From Jejuia sp040720935 (GTDB taxonomy: Bacteria > Bacteroidota > Bacteroidia > Flavobacteriales > Flavobacteriaceae): a stretch of 64,000 nt of DNA. Of this stretch, positions 19,101 to 27,232 are shown one piece after another; positions within the stretch are counted from its first letter, which is position 1; the number at the start of each line of letters is the position of its first letter. The stretch covers positions 62,001 to 126,000 of the forward strand of contig NZ_JBFDAE010000003.1 in assembly GCF_040720935.1 (NCBI RefSeq). Reading direction: 5' to 3'. A model generated the notes under the pieces. That model did no database searches and had not been told where the DNA came from. It was given only the letters and a program-made list of their open reading frames with translations. The translations under genes and the position numbers were made by a program.

Positions 19101-21503
19101 AAATATGCCATGTTTATGCGCGATAATTACACCTTGCCGCAGGCTAAAAAATACGCCACAGGAATTTCGTTTGTTTTAATGGGAATTGGTTACGGAAAAT
19201 TACCTATTGAAGATTCAATGAAAGGCATTTTATTAGGTGTTGCAGAGGCAAATAAACAGATTAAAAAAACAGGAGAAGGCTTAAAATTGATAAAGGATAT
19301 TGAAATTGTTAATTACTATGAGTCTGTTGCAAGTGAAGCATACTTTAGTTTAACACGATTGTATAATACCGATAATCGTGTGGCATTTAATTATACTAAA
19401 GGCATTGCAAGACGACCAGGAGCAAAGAAGAAAAAAATATTTCAGAATAACAGTTACGATTGGTGGTTTAATCTTCACATCAACAGTATTAAAGAAAGCC
19501 ATGAAAAAACGAAGGAAACCGATACAGTAACCGGTTTTAAATATTATGCATCCAATGGTTTGGCAAGGGTCGAACAAGAAATGGTAGGTGTTGGTTTGCA
19601 TAAAATAAATCATCTGTTGGAAGAGATGTCAATCAGTTCAAAATGGGATGCAAGATTATCTAAATCATTATTTGAAATGTTGATTCCTAATGATTTTAAA
19701 AACACCTTCAGAAATCAAAATAACCTGGTTTTAAAGTTGGATAAATTTGCGGCCCAAATTCCTTGGGAATTATTGCACGATAACAAAACTACAGACATTC
19801 CAGCATCCGTAACTTCTAGTTTTATAAGACAATTGGTTACTAAAGATACTACACGTTTTAATCAAGTGGCACTACATAATATGGAAGCTTTTGTAGTGGG
19901 CGACCCTGTTTACAATCAAGACGGTTTACAGCCACTTCCGGCTGCCAAAGCAGAGTCTGAATGGGTATCAAATAAATTAACAAAAGAGGGTTATCAAGTT
20001 AACACGTTAATGAATTCCAATGCAAAAAATATCATGATGGAATTGTTTAGTAAGCATTATAAGATGATGCATTTTGCAGGCCATGGTATTTATGATCCCG
20101 AAAATAACAATGTTGGTATTGCTATAGGAAGCGGTATTTGCATCGATCCGGCCATGATAAATCAATTAGGCTACGTCCCAGAATTTGTGTTTATAAACTG
20201 TTGCTTTTCAGGAGTTGTAAACGCAAAAGATAATAAATTCAGCCAAAACAGATACCGTCTTGCTGCCAATATAGGCACACAGCTTATTGAAATGGGCGTA
20301 AAGGCAATTGTGATAGCGGGTTGGGCGGTTGATGATGCAGCCGCCAAGGTGTTTTCAGAAACTTTTTACGAGCACATGTTACAGGGATACGATTTTGGAA
20401 GTGCCGTACAATCAGCAAGGTTTAAATGCCATCAAGATTACAAACATACTAATACTTGGGGTGCTTATCAATGTTATGGTAATCAGTTTTATAAATTGAA
20501 TAACAGGCAAAAGTTAAACAGACACAACCAAGAATATGTGGTGTCGTCACAGGTACACACAGATTTAGATAATTTATTGATTTCTATTCGTGATAAAAAA
20601 GAAGATGAAAAATCGGCTCTTGTTAAATTGGACGCCTTTATTGATAAGGCAGAAGCATCTAATTTATTGGACGCCATGGTATTAGAAAAAGAGGCACTCA
20701 TTTATGACGAATTGGGGAACATAGAAGTGGCATTTCAAAAGTATAAAGGTTTGTTTCAGTTTGATAATGGCAATTACTCCATAAAAGCGTTGGAACAATA
20801 TTGTCAAGTGCAATCGTATAGATTAGAGGGCATTATTGAACCAGCTTTAAAATCAAATAAAAAAGATGCGATTACCCATGCCGTTTCAGAATATCTCAAC
20901 GAAATAAGATTGCTCACGCTTGCCGGACGAAACGCCAGCAGGTTAAATATTGTTGGAAATGCCTATAAACTCACAGCAAAATATTTAGATGGCATAGAAA
21001 AAATTGAGCAATTAAAAACGGCTTATGCCTATTATAACGAAGCTATGGAAATGGCTACAGATAGACACAGCGGGCAGTATTTAGATGCCTTATCTAACAT
21101 GTTGTTTATTGGGCATATACTGGAAACTTTAGGTGATGAAAAACTGTTAAAACGCATAAAAGCAAATAAGGTTTTTGAAAAAGTTACCGATTTGTCTAAG
21201 TATTTAAAGGATTTCCGTCAAGAATTGGATGACTTTGATAAAGAAGACCTCGATATTTCCGTTCTTATAGGAATGACAGAAATAAGTTATGCCATTTTAT
21301 TGGTTTCGGGTAACAATGACGCACATCAAGACCAAAAAATATTAAAATGGTATAAAGATATATTCCACCAAATATACAGTCCGCGCTATATTAATATTGA
21401 GATATCGCAAATCAATTTCTTGTTGGAATATATAGATGATGAAGATGTTGTAGAATGTTTGAATTTTATAAAAACCGAATTAAAAAACCTTTTAAAACAC
21501 TAA
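16143..21503 (+). CDS. Double alpha/beta-hydrolase fused to a CHAT caspase-like protease
   Basis: This 1,786-residue cytoplasmic-looking protein has no signal peptide. Hydrolase 1 (about 155-460) has HGT (175-177), nucleophile SHSRGG (S240), acid D416 and H447. Hydrolase 2 (about 505-830) is of the LCAT/phospholipase type, with VPGIMGSTL, AHSMGG (S611), GDGSV (D793) and SHGD (H819). A linker region (about 870-1060) resembles the macro-like N-terminal domain seen before CHAT domains (YPVMVGHF, GIGYYPGEIG, GLGNTGGLT). A CHAT peptidase (about 1180-1450) has FAGHG (H1314) and INCCFSG (C1354), so the His/Cys dyad is intact. A helical tail (about 1460-1786) may be TPR-like. CHAT proteases act in proteolytic signalling and conflict systems. 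The lipase domains suggest a membrane-attacking effector controlled by proteolysis; that is an inference. It heads the block upstream of the eCIS. Confidence 0.85.
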   Translation: MTKKAKIIGVAREVASIDYIVPKTLDQKFELKSYIEVSSTRSENKLNTVSFEEHDLVALQFTDNTEWIGHPEDVQDIYDKKTLTKRSLSNEDYVFDIQIISENASRGFLKRAMVKVFSVFKPEAGAKLGIHKLAEAYDKRVQSHPGLYQLDSKFTRIEYTNDLEASKPILILLHGTLSTTIDAFYKLNENNDAWDDMVSLYENRILALEHYTLSVSPLQNALDFLNECPQGCNLDILSHSRGGLVADILAKCDHRNPVVGFSNNEIGILNSEADEAGNQQLMQAINKMAKKKKITVNKVVRVAAPASGTTILSRRVDHFFNLFLNAVSLAFGIGNPIYHTVKAFLLELVSQKENPEVLPGLNAMMPESLFQKMMNVSDTSVVSDLYNISGDSDVGGINFNSLKVILANLFYQDDNDLVVDTKRMEHGIKRKEGIYKFLAKGSSTNHFNYFSSDNSSTAIIEALKANENNPTTLFTKHVYTEGKRGILLDTLSLEGISLKPESITKDIVIIVPGIMGSTLSNNKEEQWVDMRELNRGAIVKKLNIDAKKVDASGVIKKYYYQLAEHLSEKYDVITFQFDWRKSVQEAAKDLKTQLEDYLQNSSAKIHIVAHSMGGLVVRQCMIDHVDTWSKFKENVHNRFIMLGTPWLGSYLIMEVLTGHSKRVKQLAFIDFKHNRSELLNVFWKFPGVFELLPIEEDAVKRPFWQQSFWKSLDAKTNLKHMPQPKDNAQSLKDFKTYRDGIRKFLKEDLTNDHFRNIYYICGQADQTVFDYAFKNRFLSKYEKLVYKATSHGDGSVTWKTGIPKQLLNTPNLYYTHTSHGDLANEAYIFHGISDILETGSTNRLSNQQPASRSGEIITEVFESPEPLYDSKAVVDAVFGTHKKSEPEAEFFNVKIIHGDLKMSAYPVMVGHFFMDLILSSEKALDNYLNNRLSQRLGIGYYPGEIGESEVFFNLKTQPKGAIVCGLGNTGGLTSYVLSKTVKQAVLKYAMFMRDNYTLPQAKKYATGISFVLMGIGYGKLPIEDSMKGILLGVAEANKQIKKTGEGLKLIKDIEIVNYYESVASEAYFSLTRLYNTDNRVAFNYTKGIARRPGAKKKKIFQNNSYDWWFNLHINSIKESHEKTKETDTVTGFKYYASNGLARVEQEMVGVGLHKINHLLEEMSISSKWDARLSKSLFEMLIPNDFKNTFRNQNNLVLKLDKFAAQIPWELLHDNKTTDIPASVTSSFIRQLVTKDTTRFNQVALHNMEAFVVGDPVYNQDGLQPLPAAKAESEWVSNKLTKEGYQVNTLMNSNAKNIMMELFSKHYKMMHFAGHGIYDPENNNVGIAIGSGICIDPAMINQLGYVPEFVFINCCFSGVVNAKDNKFSQNRYRLAANIGTQLIEMGVKAIVIAGWAVDDAAAKVFSETFYEHMLQGYDFGSAVQSARFKCHQDYKHTNTWGAYQCYGNQFYKLNNRQKLNRHNQEYVVSSQVHTDLDNLLISIRDKKEDEKSALVKLDAFIDKAEASNLLDAMVLEKEALIYDELGNIEVAFQKYKGLFQFDNGNYSIKALEQYCQVQSYRLEGIIEPALKSNKKDAITHAVSEYLNEIRLLTLAGRNASRLNIVGNAYKLTAKYLDGIEKIEQLKTAYAYYNEAMEMATDRHSGQYLDALSNMLFIGHILETLGDEKLLKRIKANKVFEKVTDLSKYLKDFRQELDDFDKEDLDISVLIGMTEISYAILLVSGNNDAHQDQKILKWYKDIFHQIYSPRYINIEISQINFLLEYIDDEDVVECLNFIKTELKNLLKH

Positions 21504-21507
21504 AATT

Positions 21508-22743
21508 ATGGCAGTCTTATATTTAGGAAGCTGCGATGCAGGTAAAAAACCAAAAAGCAGGAAAGACTTTCTTAAGCCCTATCATATTGATGGTTTGCTT
21601 ATTGGGAAAGTGTCTTTTAGGGATGATGATAGAACCAAGTGGCGTTCCTTTCGAGAGGGTACAGACGATGCCGTTTTAAAATTACAGCAGTTTTTGTTTA
21701 AAGCAGGGTTTATGCCCAGAGCTGCCTTTGACGGTGTTTTTGGTTATGTAACGCAAGCAGCAGTAAGATTGTTTCAAGAATATGTACGTACCATGGAAGG
21801 TGTTGCCAATATGGTGCCAGATGGTATTGTAGGTAGCGGAACGATGCGTCATATAACACGTTGGAAAAAAGAAAACAAGATTTCAGAATGGGGAAATCGT
21901 TCAAGCAATAATCCTTCTGAAGCCTATACTAATTGGATGCAGTTATTGCACGAAGCAAAGCTCCATTACACCGTTAACCCTGGGCCCATTTTAAAGCATT
22001 TGAATAGTTTGCCAAAAACCTATGCCACTAAAAAACCTTCAGAATGGACGTTTAATACGAATGATATTCATCTTATTGGAGTACGAAGAAAACAAACCCA
22101 GAGTGCCATAAGGCGTGAAAACGACGATCTGTTTTTTTTACTTATAAATGGGATGGTCTTTACATTTTGGGGCTCTACCGATGCTAGCGTAAATATGGCA
22201 GGAAGAAAAGACGAAGCTTTTTTAATTGAAGGGCAACATCTTTATCGTTTTGGTTGGCATAAAATATCTGTTGAAAAGAAAATATATCGCGCTTTAAAAC
22301 CGCTTAATCCCAGAGGCGTGATGATTATTAGAGATTGGGATGATGACAATGCTTATACAGATAAAGATATAAAGGTTAAAGATAGTCAAGAGAATTTAAA
22401 AGGGCTGCGCGTAAATCCGTCTATCAATATTCATTGGACGGGGATTGGACGCTCTAATTTTTCAGCAGGCTGTCAGGTTATCGCAGGTAAAAGTTATTTG
22501 AACCATAAAAACGAATTACAAGATTGTTCCAAATTTGCTTCAGCAAGTTATGGCGGACTTACAAATTCAAACAAAAAAACCAAAGGGGCATACAATGTGT
22601 TTACCGATTTAATATTGTGCTATGCACCAAAAAACGTTACACATTTATATTACACATTGGGGAGAGAAGCTTCATTGGATTTATCTCATAATTTCGGAAC
22701 ACAATATGCATCAAATGCTCTAGAACGATTAAAATCTGTATAG
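21508..22743 (+). CDS. Peptidoglycan-binding protein with IHW...SAGC C-terminal domain
   Basis: The 411-residue protein starts 4 bp after the CHAT gene. Residues 52-118 form a peptidoglycan-binding domain of the PG_binding_1 type (VLKLQQFLFKAGF, FDGVFGYVTQAAVRLFQ, PDGIVGSGT). The C-terminal part contains INIHW (H309) and, ten residues on, SAGC (S319, C322), followed by a conserved-looking GKSYL. This layout resembles the His...Ser-x-Gly-Cys active site of L,D-transpeptidase-like or DUF5675-like cell-wall enzymes. No signal peptide is visible, so export would need another route, possibly the neighbouring injection apparatus or lysis. A cell-wall-processing role is likely; the precise reaction is not clear. 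Confidence 0.75.
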   Translation: MAVLYLGSCDAGKKPKSRKDFLKPYHIDGLLIGKVSFRDDDRTKWRSFREGTDDAVLKLQQFLFKAGFMPRAAFDGVFGYVTQAAVRLFQEYVRTMEGVANMVPDGIVGSGTMRHITRWKKENKISEWGNRSSNNPSEAYTNWMQLLHEAKLHYTVNPGPILKHLNSLPKTYATKKPSEWTFNTNDIHLIGVRRKQTQSAIRRENDDLFFLLINGMVFTFWGSTDASVNMAGRKDEAFLIEGQHLYRFGWHKISVEKKIYRALKPLNPRGVMIIRDWDDDNAYTDKDIKVKDSQENLKGLRVNPSINIHWTGIGRSNFSAGCQVIAGKSYLNHKNELQDCSKFASASYGGLTNSNKKTKGAYNVFTDLILCYAPKNVTHLYYTLGREASLDLSHNFGTQYASNALERLKSV

Positions 22744-22782
22744 GGAGTTTAAAACAATTCATACAAATCAAACTCAAAAATT

Positions 22783-23133
22783 ATGAAAAGAATAAGCAAA
22801 ATAATAGTTCTTATTTCAGTAAGTTTTCTACTCACATCTTGTTATTCGGTAAGACTTAGAAGCATTAATGGCGCACCACAACCAGACCCATTATTGAGTG
22901 GTGATGATTACTACCGAGGTATGGAAGTGGTAGAACTTGATACCGTTGTTAAAATTGACATCACATCCAAGGATTTCACGTATTTGATAAAAGAAACCGA
23001 TAAATGCAAGTCTGGAAAACTACATACTGTAGAATTTAGAAATACGTTTGGAGGCTCGCTTTTAAGTCTGGTAACCTTTGGACGAAAACGCAAAATGAAA
23101 GTAAAATATGTTTGTATGAAACCAACAAATTAA
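22783..23133 (+). CDS. Small lipoprotein of unknown function
   Basis: The 116-residue product has a clear lipoprotein signal (hydrophobic run, then FLLTSC, Cys about 20). The mature part of about 97 residues is predicted beta-rich, with two further Cys (in DKCKSGK and VKYVCMK) that could form a disulfide. I recognise no family. It sits 39 bp after the peptidoglycan-binding gene and 4 bp before the FAD oxidase gene, so it is part of the same transcription unit. An envelope anchor or immunity-type role for the block is only a guess. Confidence 0.7.
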   Translation: MKRISKIIVLISVSFLLTSCYSVRLRSINGAPQPDPLLSGDDYYRGMEVVELDTVVKIDITSKDFTYLIKETDKCKSGKLHTVEFRNTFGGSLLSLVTFGRKRKMKVKYVCMKPTN

Positions 23134-23137
23134 AATT

Positions 23138-24742
23138 ATGGCAACCACAAAAACACATGCATTAAAAGAATGGGATACCCTGCATAATAATGGCCCTTTT
23201 CCGTTAAAAACACTTTATGTAACCGAGTTGGAAGGCGATGGCAATATGCCTAAAAAAATAGACCGTTATAACGATGCTGCTAAAGAAATTCAAAGGCTTA
23301 TAAAAGAAACTAGCGATGCTGACCAAGGTTTTAGAGCCTATGGATCGGCCTGGTCCATGAATCATATTGCGCATCAAAAAGATAGGATGCACTACAATGG
23401 GTTTATGAATATCCATATCCCAATGGTTGCAGGGAATCTTCATGCAAACACCAGTTTTGATGCCTCAAATTTATTTTTATTTGAATGTGGAACAATTATT
23501 AAACGCGTGTCCGAAGTGCTTTCCGCCCACGGTAAATCGTTAAAAACCACAGGCGCTAGTAATGGACAAACTATTGCAGGCTGTATTTCTACAGGTGTTC
23601 ACGGTTCGGCATTACAGGTTGGTGCAGTTCAAGATTATGTGGTTGGGCTCAATTTAATTATTGGACCAAACGAAGATGATGTGGTTTACTTAGAGCGTCA
23701 TACAGAACCAGCATTAAACGATGATTTTGCAAAAAAAATAAGTAAAAGAACCATCAGGAATGATAAACTGTTTAATGCTGCTTTAGTGGGTTTAGGGTCA
23801 TTTGGGTTTATACATGGCGTTGTTATTGAAGCCGAACCTCGCTTTTTATTAAAACGTTACGTTAAAAGAATAGATAAAAATATCGCCCTTCAATTAGCCG
23901 ATACTTTAGATTTTAAAAACTCAGCGTTCAAAATTCCAGAGGAAACCGATGCGCAAGGTTTTGGTATGACACCGTATCATTATAAAGTGTTTATCAATCA
24001 ATATGCAAACGACTCCGATTTTGTGGTGGAACTCATGTATAAAAAGCCCTATAAGGCAGATTATAAAGATCCGTTTCCGATAATCAAGGAATCCCTGTAT
24101 CGCGATTTGATACATTTATTTGTTAAAATGGCAGAGAATTTTCCAAAAAGTATTCCTTGGTTGGTAAAACGATTAAAGAAAACAATTCTACCAAAAGTAG
24201 ATGAAGAATTGATAGGTACATTACCTCAAATTTTTTGGGATGCACCCTATCAAGGACCCGCCTTTGCATGCTCTGTTGGTGTTGACCATAAAGACTCCTC
24301 TAAAGCTTTAAAATTACTTGGCGACTTAACAAAAAACGAGGGGCCGATTCCAGGCATATTCGCTATGCGATTCGTTAAACAAACCGAAGCCACTTTGGGC
24401 TTTACAAAGTTTCCAGTTACCTGCATGTTAGAAATTGACGGTGTTCTTTGGAAAAAGACCAGGAAAATTATGAGCCTTACTGAATTTTCAAGACGTATCA
24501 TTCAGGTTTTACAGCAAAACAACATTCCGTTCACAATCCATTGGGGGAAAAATAGTGATTGGGCTTTTCCAGGTTTAGTAAACCATATGTTTGATGATAA
24601 TGCCATTAAAGAATGGAAATCCTGCAGAAGCGCTTTATTGAGTGATGATATGGCAGAGTTGTTTTCGAATAAGTTTTTAAAAAATATTGGATTAGCTGAT
24701 ATAGAAATAGATGTTGACGACGATTTAATAGCATCATTATAA
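23138..24742 (+). CDS. FAD-linked oxidase of the VAO/lactone-oxidase type
   Basis: This 534-residue flavoprotein is of the PCMH/VAO superfamily. The first FAD loop reads RAYGSAWSMN (66-75) and the second GQTIAGCISTGVHG (143-156), with DYVVGLNLII after it. The C-terminal half has the substrate-domain pattern of D-arabinono-1,4-lactone oxidase/cholesterol-oxidase relatives, ending HWGKNSDWAFPGLVNHMFDD. The first loop lacks the His of the usual GGGHS motif, so covalent 8-alpha-histidyl linkage at that site is not expected. There is no signal peptide. Start and length look complete. Placement between lipoprotein and membrane genes of the CHAT block suggests a specialised oxidase, possibly generating hydrogen peroxide or modifying a sterol or sugar; the substrate is unknown. 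Confidence 0.8.
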   Translation: MATTKTHALKEWDTLHNNGPFPLKTLYVTELEGDGNMPKKIDRYNDAAKEIQRLIKETSDADQGFRAYGSAWSMNHIAHQKDRMHYNGFMNIHIPMVAGNLHANTSFDASNLFLFECGTIIKRVSEVLSAHGKSLKTTGASNGQTIAGCISTGVHGSALQVGAVQDYVVGLNLIIGPNEDDVVYLERHTEPALNDDFAKKISKRTIRNDKLFNAALVGLGSFGFIHGVVIEAEPRFLLKRYVKRIDKNIALQLADTLDFKNSAFKIPEETDAQGFGMTPYHYKVFINQYANDSDFVVELMYKKPYKADYKDPFPIIKESLYRDLIHLFVKMAENFPKSIPWLVKRLKKTILPKVDEELIGTLPQIFWDAPYQGPAFACSVGVDHKDSSKALKLLGDLTKNEGPIPGIFAMRFVKQTEATLGFTKFPVTCMLEIDGVLWKKTRKIMSLTEFSRRIIQVLQQNNIPFTIHWGKNSDWAFPGLVNHMFDDNAIKEWKSCRSALLSDDMAELFSNKFLKNIGLADIEIDVDDDLIASL

Positions 24743-24753
24743 AAATTAAAATC

Positions 24754-25395
24754 ATGGAAGGCAAACCAAATTTTCCGTATAAAACATTAATCTGGGCAGT
24801 ATTTGCAGCCTTAGCACTTTTAATATTTAAACCCGAACTAAAACTGTTAATAACCAACACCGAAGAACTTAGCCTTTTTGGTGTTGAAATAAAAGCGAGC
24901 GAAGAAAAAGCAAATGAACTGCAAGATTCTATACGGAATTTTGAAACTACCATTGCAGCTTTATCAAACCAATTAACCAATCAGCAAGAAAAAATAAACG
25001 ATTTAGATACCCTTAAAGCGCAGTTGGAAAAAGATTTGGCAGAATGTCCTGATGCCAAAGAAACTTCAAAGCAATTTAATGCACAAGTCACGAAAATAGT
25101 TGATGCCAATAAAGATTTGAAATATAAATCGGATAAATTGTTTAATACCAATATTTTAAAAAACAGCACCTATAATGTTAAATTAATAGTGCCTTCAAAC
25201 ATGATAAACGCCTCTATTTATGTAGATGGAAAACAAGCAAATATTGTAAAAAAATCAGGAATTTTTATAACCGTTAGAGTTATTAAAAAGAATAGCAGTC
25301 ACCGTTTTGAGTTAAAAGATGGAACAAAGCGTTGTATCGCCAATAGGTTAATTACAAAAGATGCTACGGAATTGCCTATAGTTTGCGATTCTTAA
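24754..25395 (+). CDS. Membrane-anchored coiled-coil protein
   Basis: This 213-residue protein has one N-terminal membrane helix (about 9-30, IWAVFAALALLIF). An amphipathic stretch (LFGVEIKASEE) and a coiled coil (about 50-120) follow. The C-terminal domain of about 75 residues has a PEGA-like phrase (NASIYVDGKQAN) and three Cys over the coiled-coil and C-terminal parts. I do not recognise a named family. It is 11 bp after the oxidase gene. The topology suggests an inner-membrane protein with a large extracytoplasmic or cytoplasmic part; the side cannot be decided from sequence. Confidence 0.65.
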   Translation: MEGKPNFPYKTLIWAVFAALALLIFKPELKLLITNTEELSLFGVEIKASEEKANELQDSIRNFETTIAALSNQLTNQQEKINDLDTLKAQLEKDLAECPDAKETSKQFNAQVTKIVDANKDLKYKSDKLFNTNILKNSTYNVKLIVPSNMINASIYVDGKQANIVKKSGIFITVRVIKKNSSHRFELKDGTKRCIANRLITKDATELPIVCDS

Positions 25396-25441
25396 ACCAG
25401 TTTGTAAGGAAGTTTTTGAATAATTAATAATAGCTAAACCT

Positions 25442-26446
25442 ATGAAAAACTATTTTAAAATTTTTATTAAATGTCTAAGCTTTGTACTATTCGTTTCGAT
25501 ACAATTAATGGGAACAGGACAAGCACAAAATGTATATGTCTGGGATTTTAAAACCAAAGACCCTACCATTAAAAAGTTTGCTGAAAAGTTCACAGATGAT
25601 TTTGAAACGGAACTGATAAAATTAGATAATTATACGGTTTTACAACGTAGAAACCACAATTTGGTTTTAGTGCATCGAGACATGGAAAATGCTATTTCAA
25701 ACGTTAAAAATTTACCTGCTGAAACTGTAGATAAATTAAAGACTATTAGGGCCGAAATTGTAGTTTTTGGTCAATTAATGGAAGATGTTGATAGCGGTGT
25801 TTTTGAAGTTACGGTGTTTTTTCAAAATTTAAGCAACGGCGAAATTCCTAAAAAGGAAAGTATCATTATTGAAAAGGCTTTAATTAAAAGCAATTCGCAT
25901 CGCAAACAATACATGAAGGATTTGATAACCAAACTTCATGCAAAAGAAATATTGGACGCAAAAAACGAACAGCTCGGTTTCATTTCAAAAAAAATGGACA
26001 CTTATATGGTTCGTGTAAAAGATGTGAAAATTGCATTTAATGATATTATTGATATTGCTTTAAAAAAGGAGGAATACTTTAAAGAACTTGAAAACATTAT
26101 AAATGCGTATAATGAAATTTTTACGGATTTAAATGATAATAGAGAAAAATACCTTTTAGATTTTCAATCTGTTTTTGGAAAAGCCTATGGAAAGGATTTT
26201 GAAGCTGTTTACAAAGGGATTTTGGAAGATATTCATAAAAAGCACATCCTTAAACTTAACGATGTTAGAAAAAAAATATGGACATATAGGGAAAGCCAAC
26301 TAAGTAAAAAAGAACGGGAAACGATTAAAAAAGAGATCATGAGAGCTTCTGAAAATTCAACCTTGGGATTAAATGTGGCAATTGATAAAGTTGAAGATGA
26401 CATGGGTCGGCTTTTTTTTAACCTCAAAGAAGAAATGAAAGATTAA
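25442..26446 (+). CDS. Exported CsgG/FlgT-like protein
   Basis: The 334-residue product has a signal peptide (about 1-30, ending near GQAQ). The N-terminal half of the mature protein matches the CsgG/FlgT/TolB-N style fold: VWDFKTKDP, then FTDDFETELIKLDNYTVLQRRN, and later IVVFGQLMED. Residues 190-334 are mostly helical and charged. Proteins of this type are periplasmic or outer-membrane-associated assembly factors. It is the penultimate gene of the CHAT block. A role in building an envelope structure is suggested by the fold only. Confidence 0.65.
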   Translation: MKNYFKIFIKCLSFVLFVSIQLMGTGQAQNVYVWDFKTKDPTIKKFAEKFTDDFETELIKLDNYTVLQRRNHNLVLVHRDMENAISNVKNLPAETVDKLKTIRAEIVVFGQLMEDVDSGVFEVTVFFQNLSNGEIPKKESIIIEKALIKSNSHRKQYMKDLITKLHAKEILDAKNEQLGFISKKMDTYMVRVKDVKIAFNDIIDIALKKEEYFKELENIINAYNEIFTDLNDNREKYLLDFQSVFGKAYGKDFEAVYKGILEDIHKKHILKLNDVRKKIWTYRESQLSKKERETIKKEIMRASENSTLGLNVAIDKVEDDMGRLFFNLKEEMKD

Positions 26447-26493
26447 TAATATAATATGAACTAAAATTTACAGATATGGAAACGTTTAATGTA

Positions 26494-26877
26494 ATGAAAA
26501 AATCGCTTGTAATTACTTTTGCAAGTATTATTTTGGCATGTGGTGCCGAAACCTTAGCAGCCATTGTTTTTATTCCAGCTTTTACTGCAACATGGCCAGA
26601 TGCCAATGATATAGAGCATAGGGTTAATATACAGAGTGATGATGAGGGTAAAGAGTCTGGGATTATCTTTGGCGATGAACAACATGATAGCGACTCTGAT
26701 AAAAGAGGAGATTTAAGTGGTAGTTTTAACGGATTGAATATTGAATTTACTGTAGAAAGACCAACAGGAGATATAAAATTTATCGGTAAAATGATACCCG
26801 TTAGTAATGAAGACCATAACATAACCAGAATTGAATTAAATTCTTCAGAAGGGAAGCTGATTTTAAGTGCTGAATAA
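26494..26877 (+). CDS. Small predicted lipoprotein
   Basis: From the ATG at 26494 the product has 127 residues and a standard lipoprotein signal (MKKSLVIT, then ASIILAC). An upstream in-frame ATG at 26476 would add six residues including Glu before the Lys pair, which is less typical. The mature part is acidic (DDEGKE, GDEQHDSDSDKRGD) and probably beta-rich at the end. No family is recognised. It is the last gene before a 355-bp gap that separates the CHAT block from the eCIS operon. Confidence 0.6.
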   Translation: MKKSLVITFASIILACGAETLAAIVFIPAFTATWPDANDIEHRVNIQSDDEGKESGIIFGDEQHDSDSDKRGDLSGSFNGLNIEFTVERPTGDIKFIGKMIPVSNEDHNITRIELNSSEGKLILSAE

Positions 26878-27132
26878 AATAGATTTGTCTTATTTATAAT
26901 AGCATCTTCCTTTAAAACCCTAATTAATTCAGTAGAGCTTTTTTCCTGGAAGACATAATATTTTGTCTAAGCTTAAAAAAATTTTAAAGCCAAGTAATTT
27001 TAGAAGTTTTAAAATGTACTCAAAAATACAATTTATAGTGTTCTTGAAATTATAGGTGTGGAATGCCTTTTAAACGCAAAAGTTATTTCATGCCTATTTT
27101 TTGTTCCCATAAGCGAAATAAGAAAATTCATA

Positions 27133-27152
27133 AATCCCCAAAAATGGGGATT
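27133..27152. promoter_or_regulatory. Palindrome AATCCCC-N6-GGGGATT at the eCIS promoter
   Basis: A perfect 7-bp inverted repeat with a 6-bp spacer lies about 80 bp before the first eCIS gene. Its right arm overlaps the predicted -33 box. The symmetry and position fit an operator; the downstream LuxR-type regulator (54694-55377) is a candidate binder. It is GC-rich against an AT-rich background, so it stands out. It could instead form a hairpin ending transcripts from the left, but there is no T-tract after it. The rest of 26878-27132 shows nothing that I can support. Confidence 0.45.
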
Positions 27153-27181
27153 GACTAACTTCCTTTTAATAAATACCTTTA
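27151..27181 (+). promoter_or_regulatory. Candidate eCIS operon promoter
   Basis: TTG (27151-27153) and TACCTTTA (27174-27181) are separated by 20 bp, close to the Bacteroidota pattern TTTG-N19-21-TAnnTTTG (one mismatch at the last base). Transcription would start near 27188, about 45 bp before the cap gene, giving a short leader. It is the only good match in the 355-bp gap. Confidence 0.4.
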
Positions 27182-27232
27182 AGTAGTTGAAAATTATCTG
27201 TTAAGGCGAATACCTATTTAAAACCCAGCACT

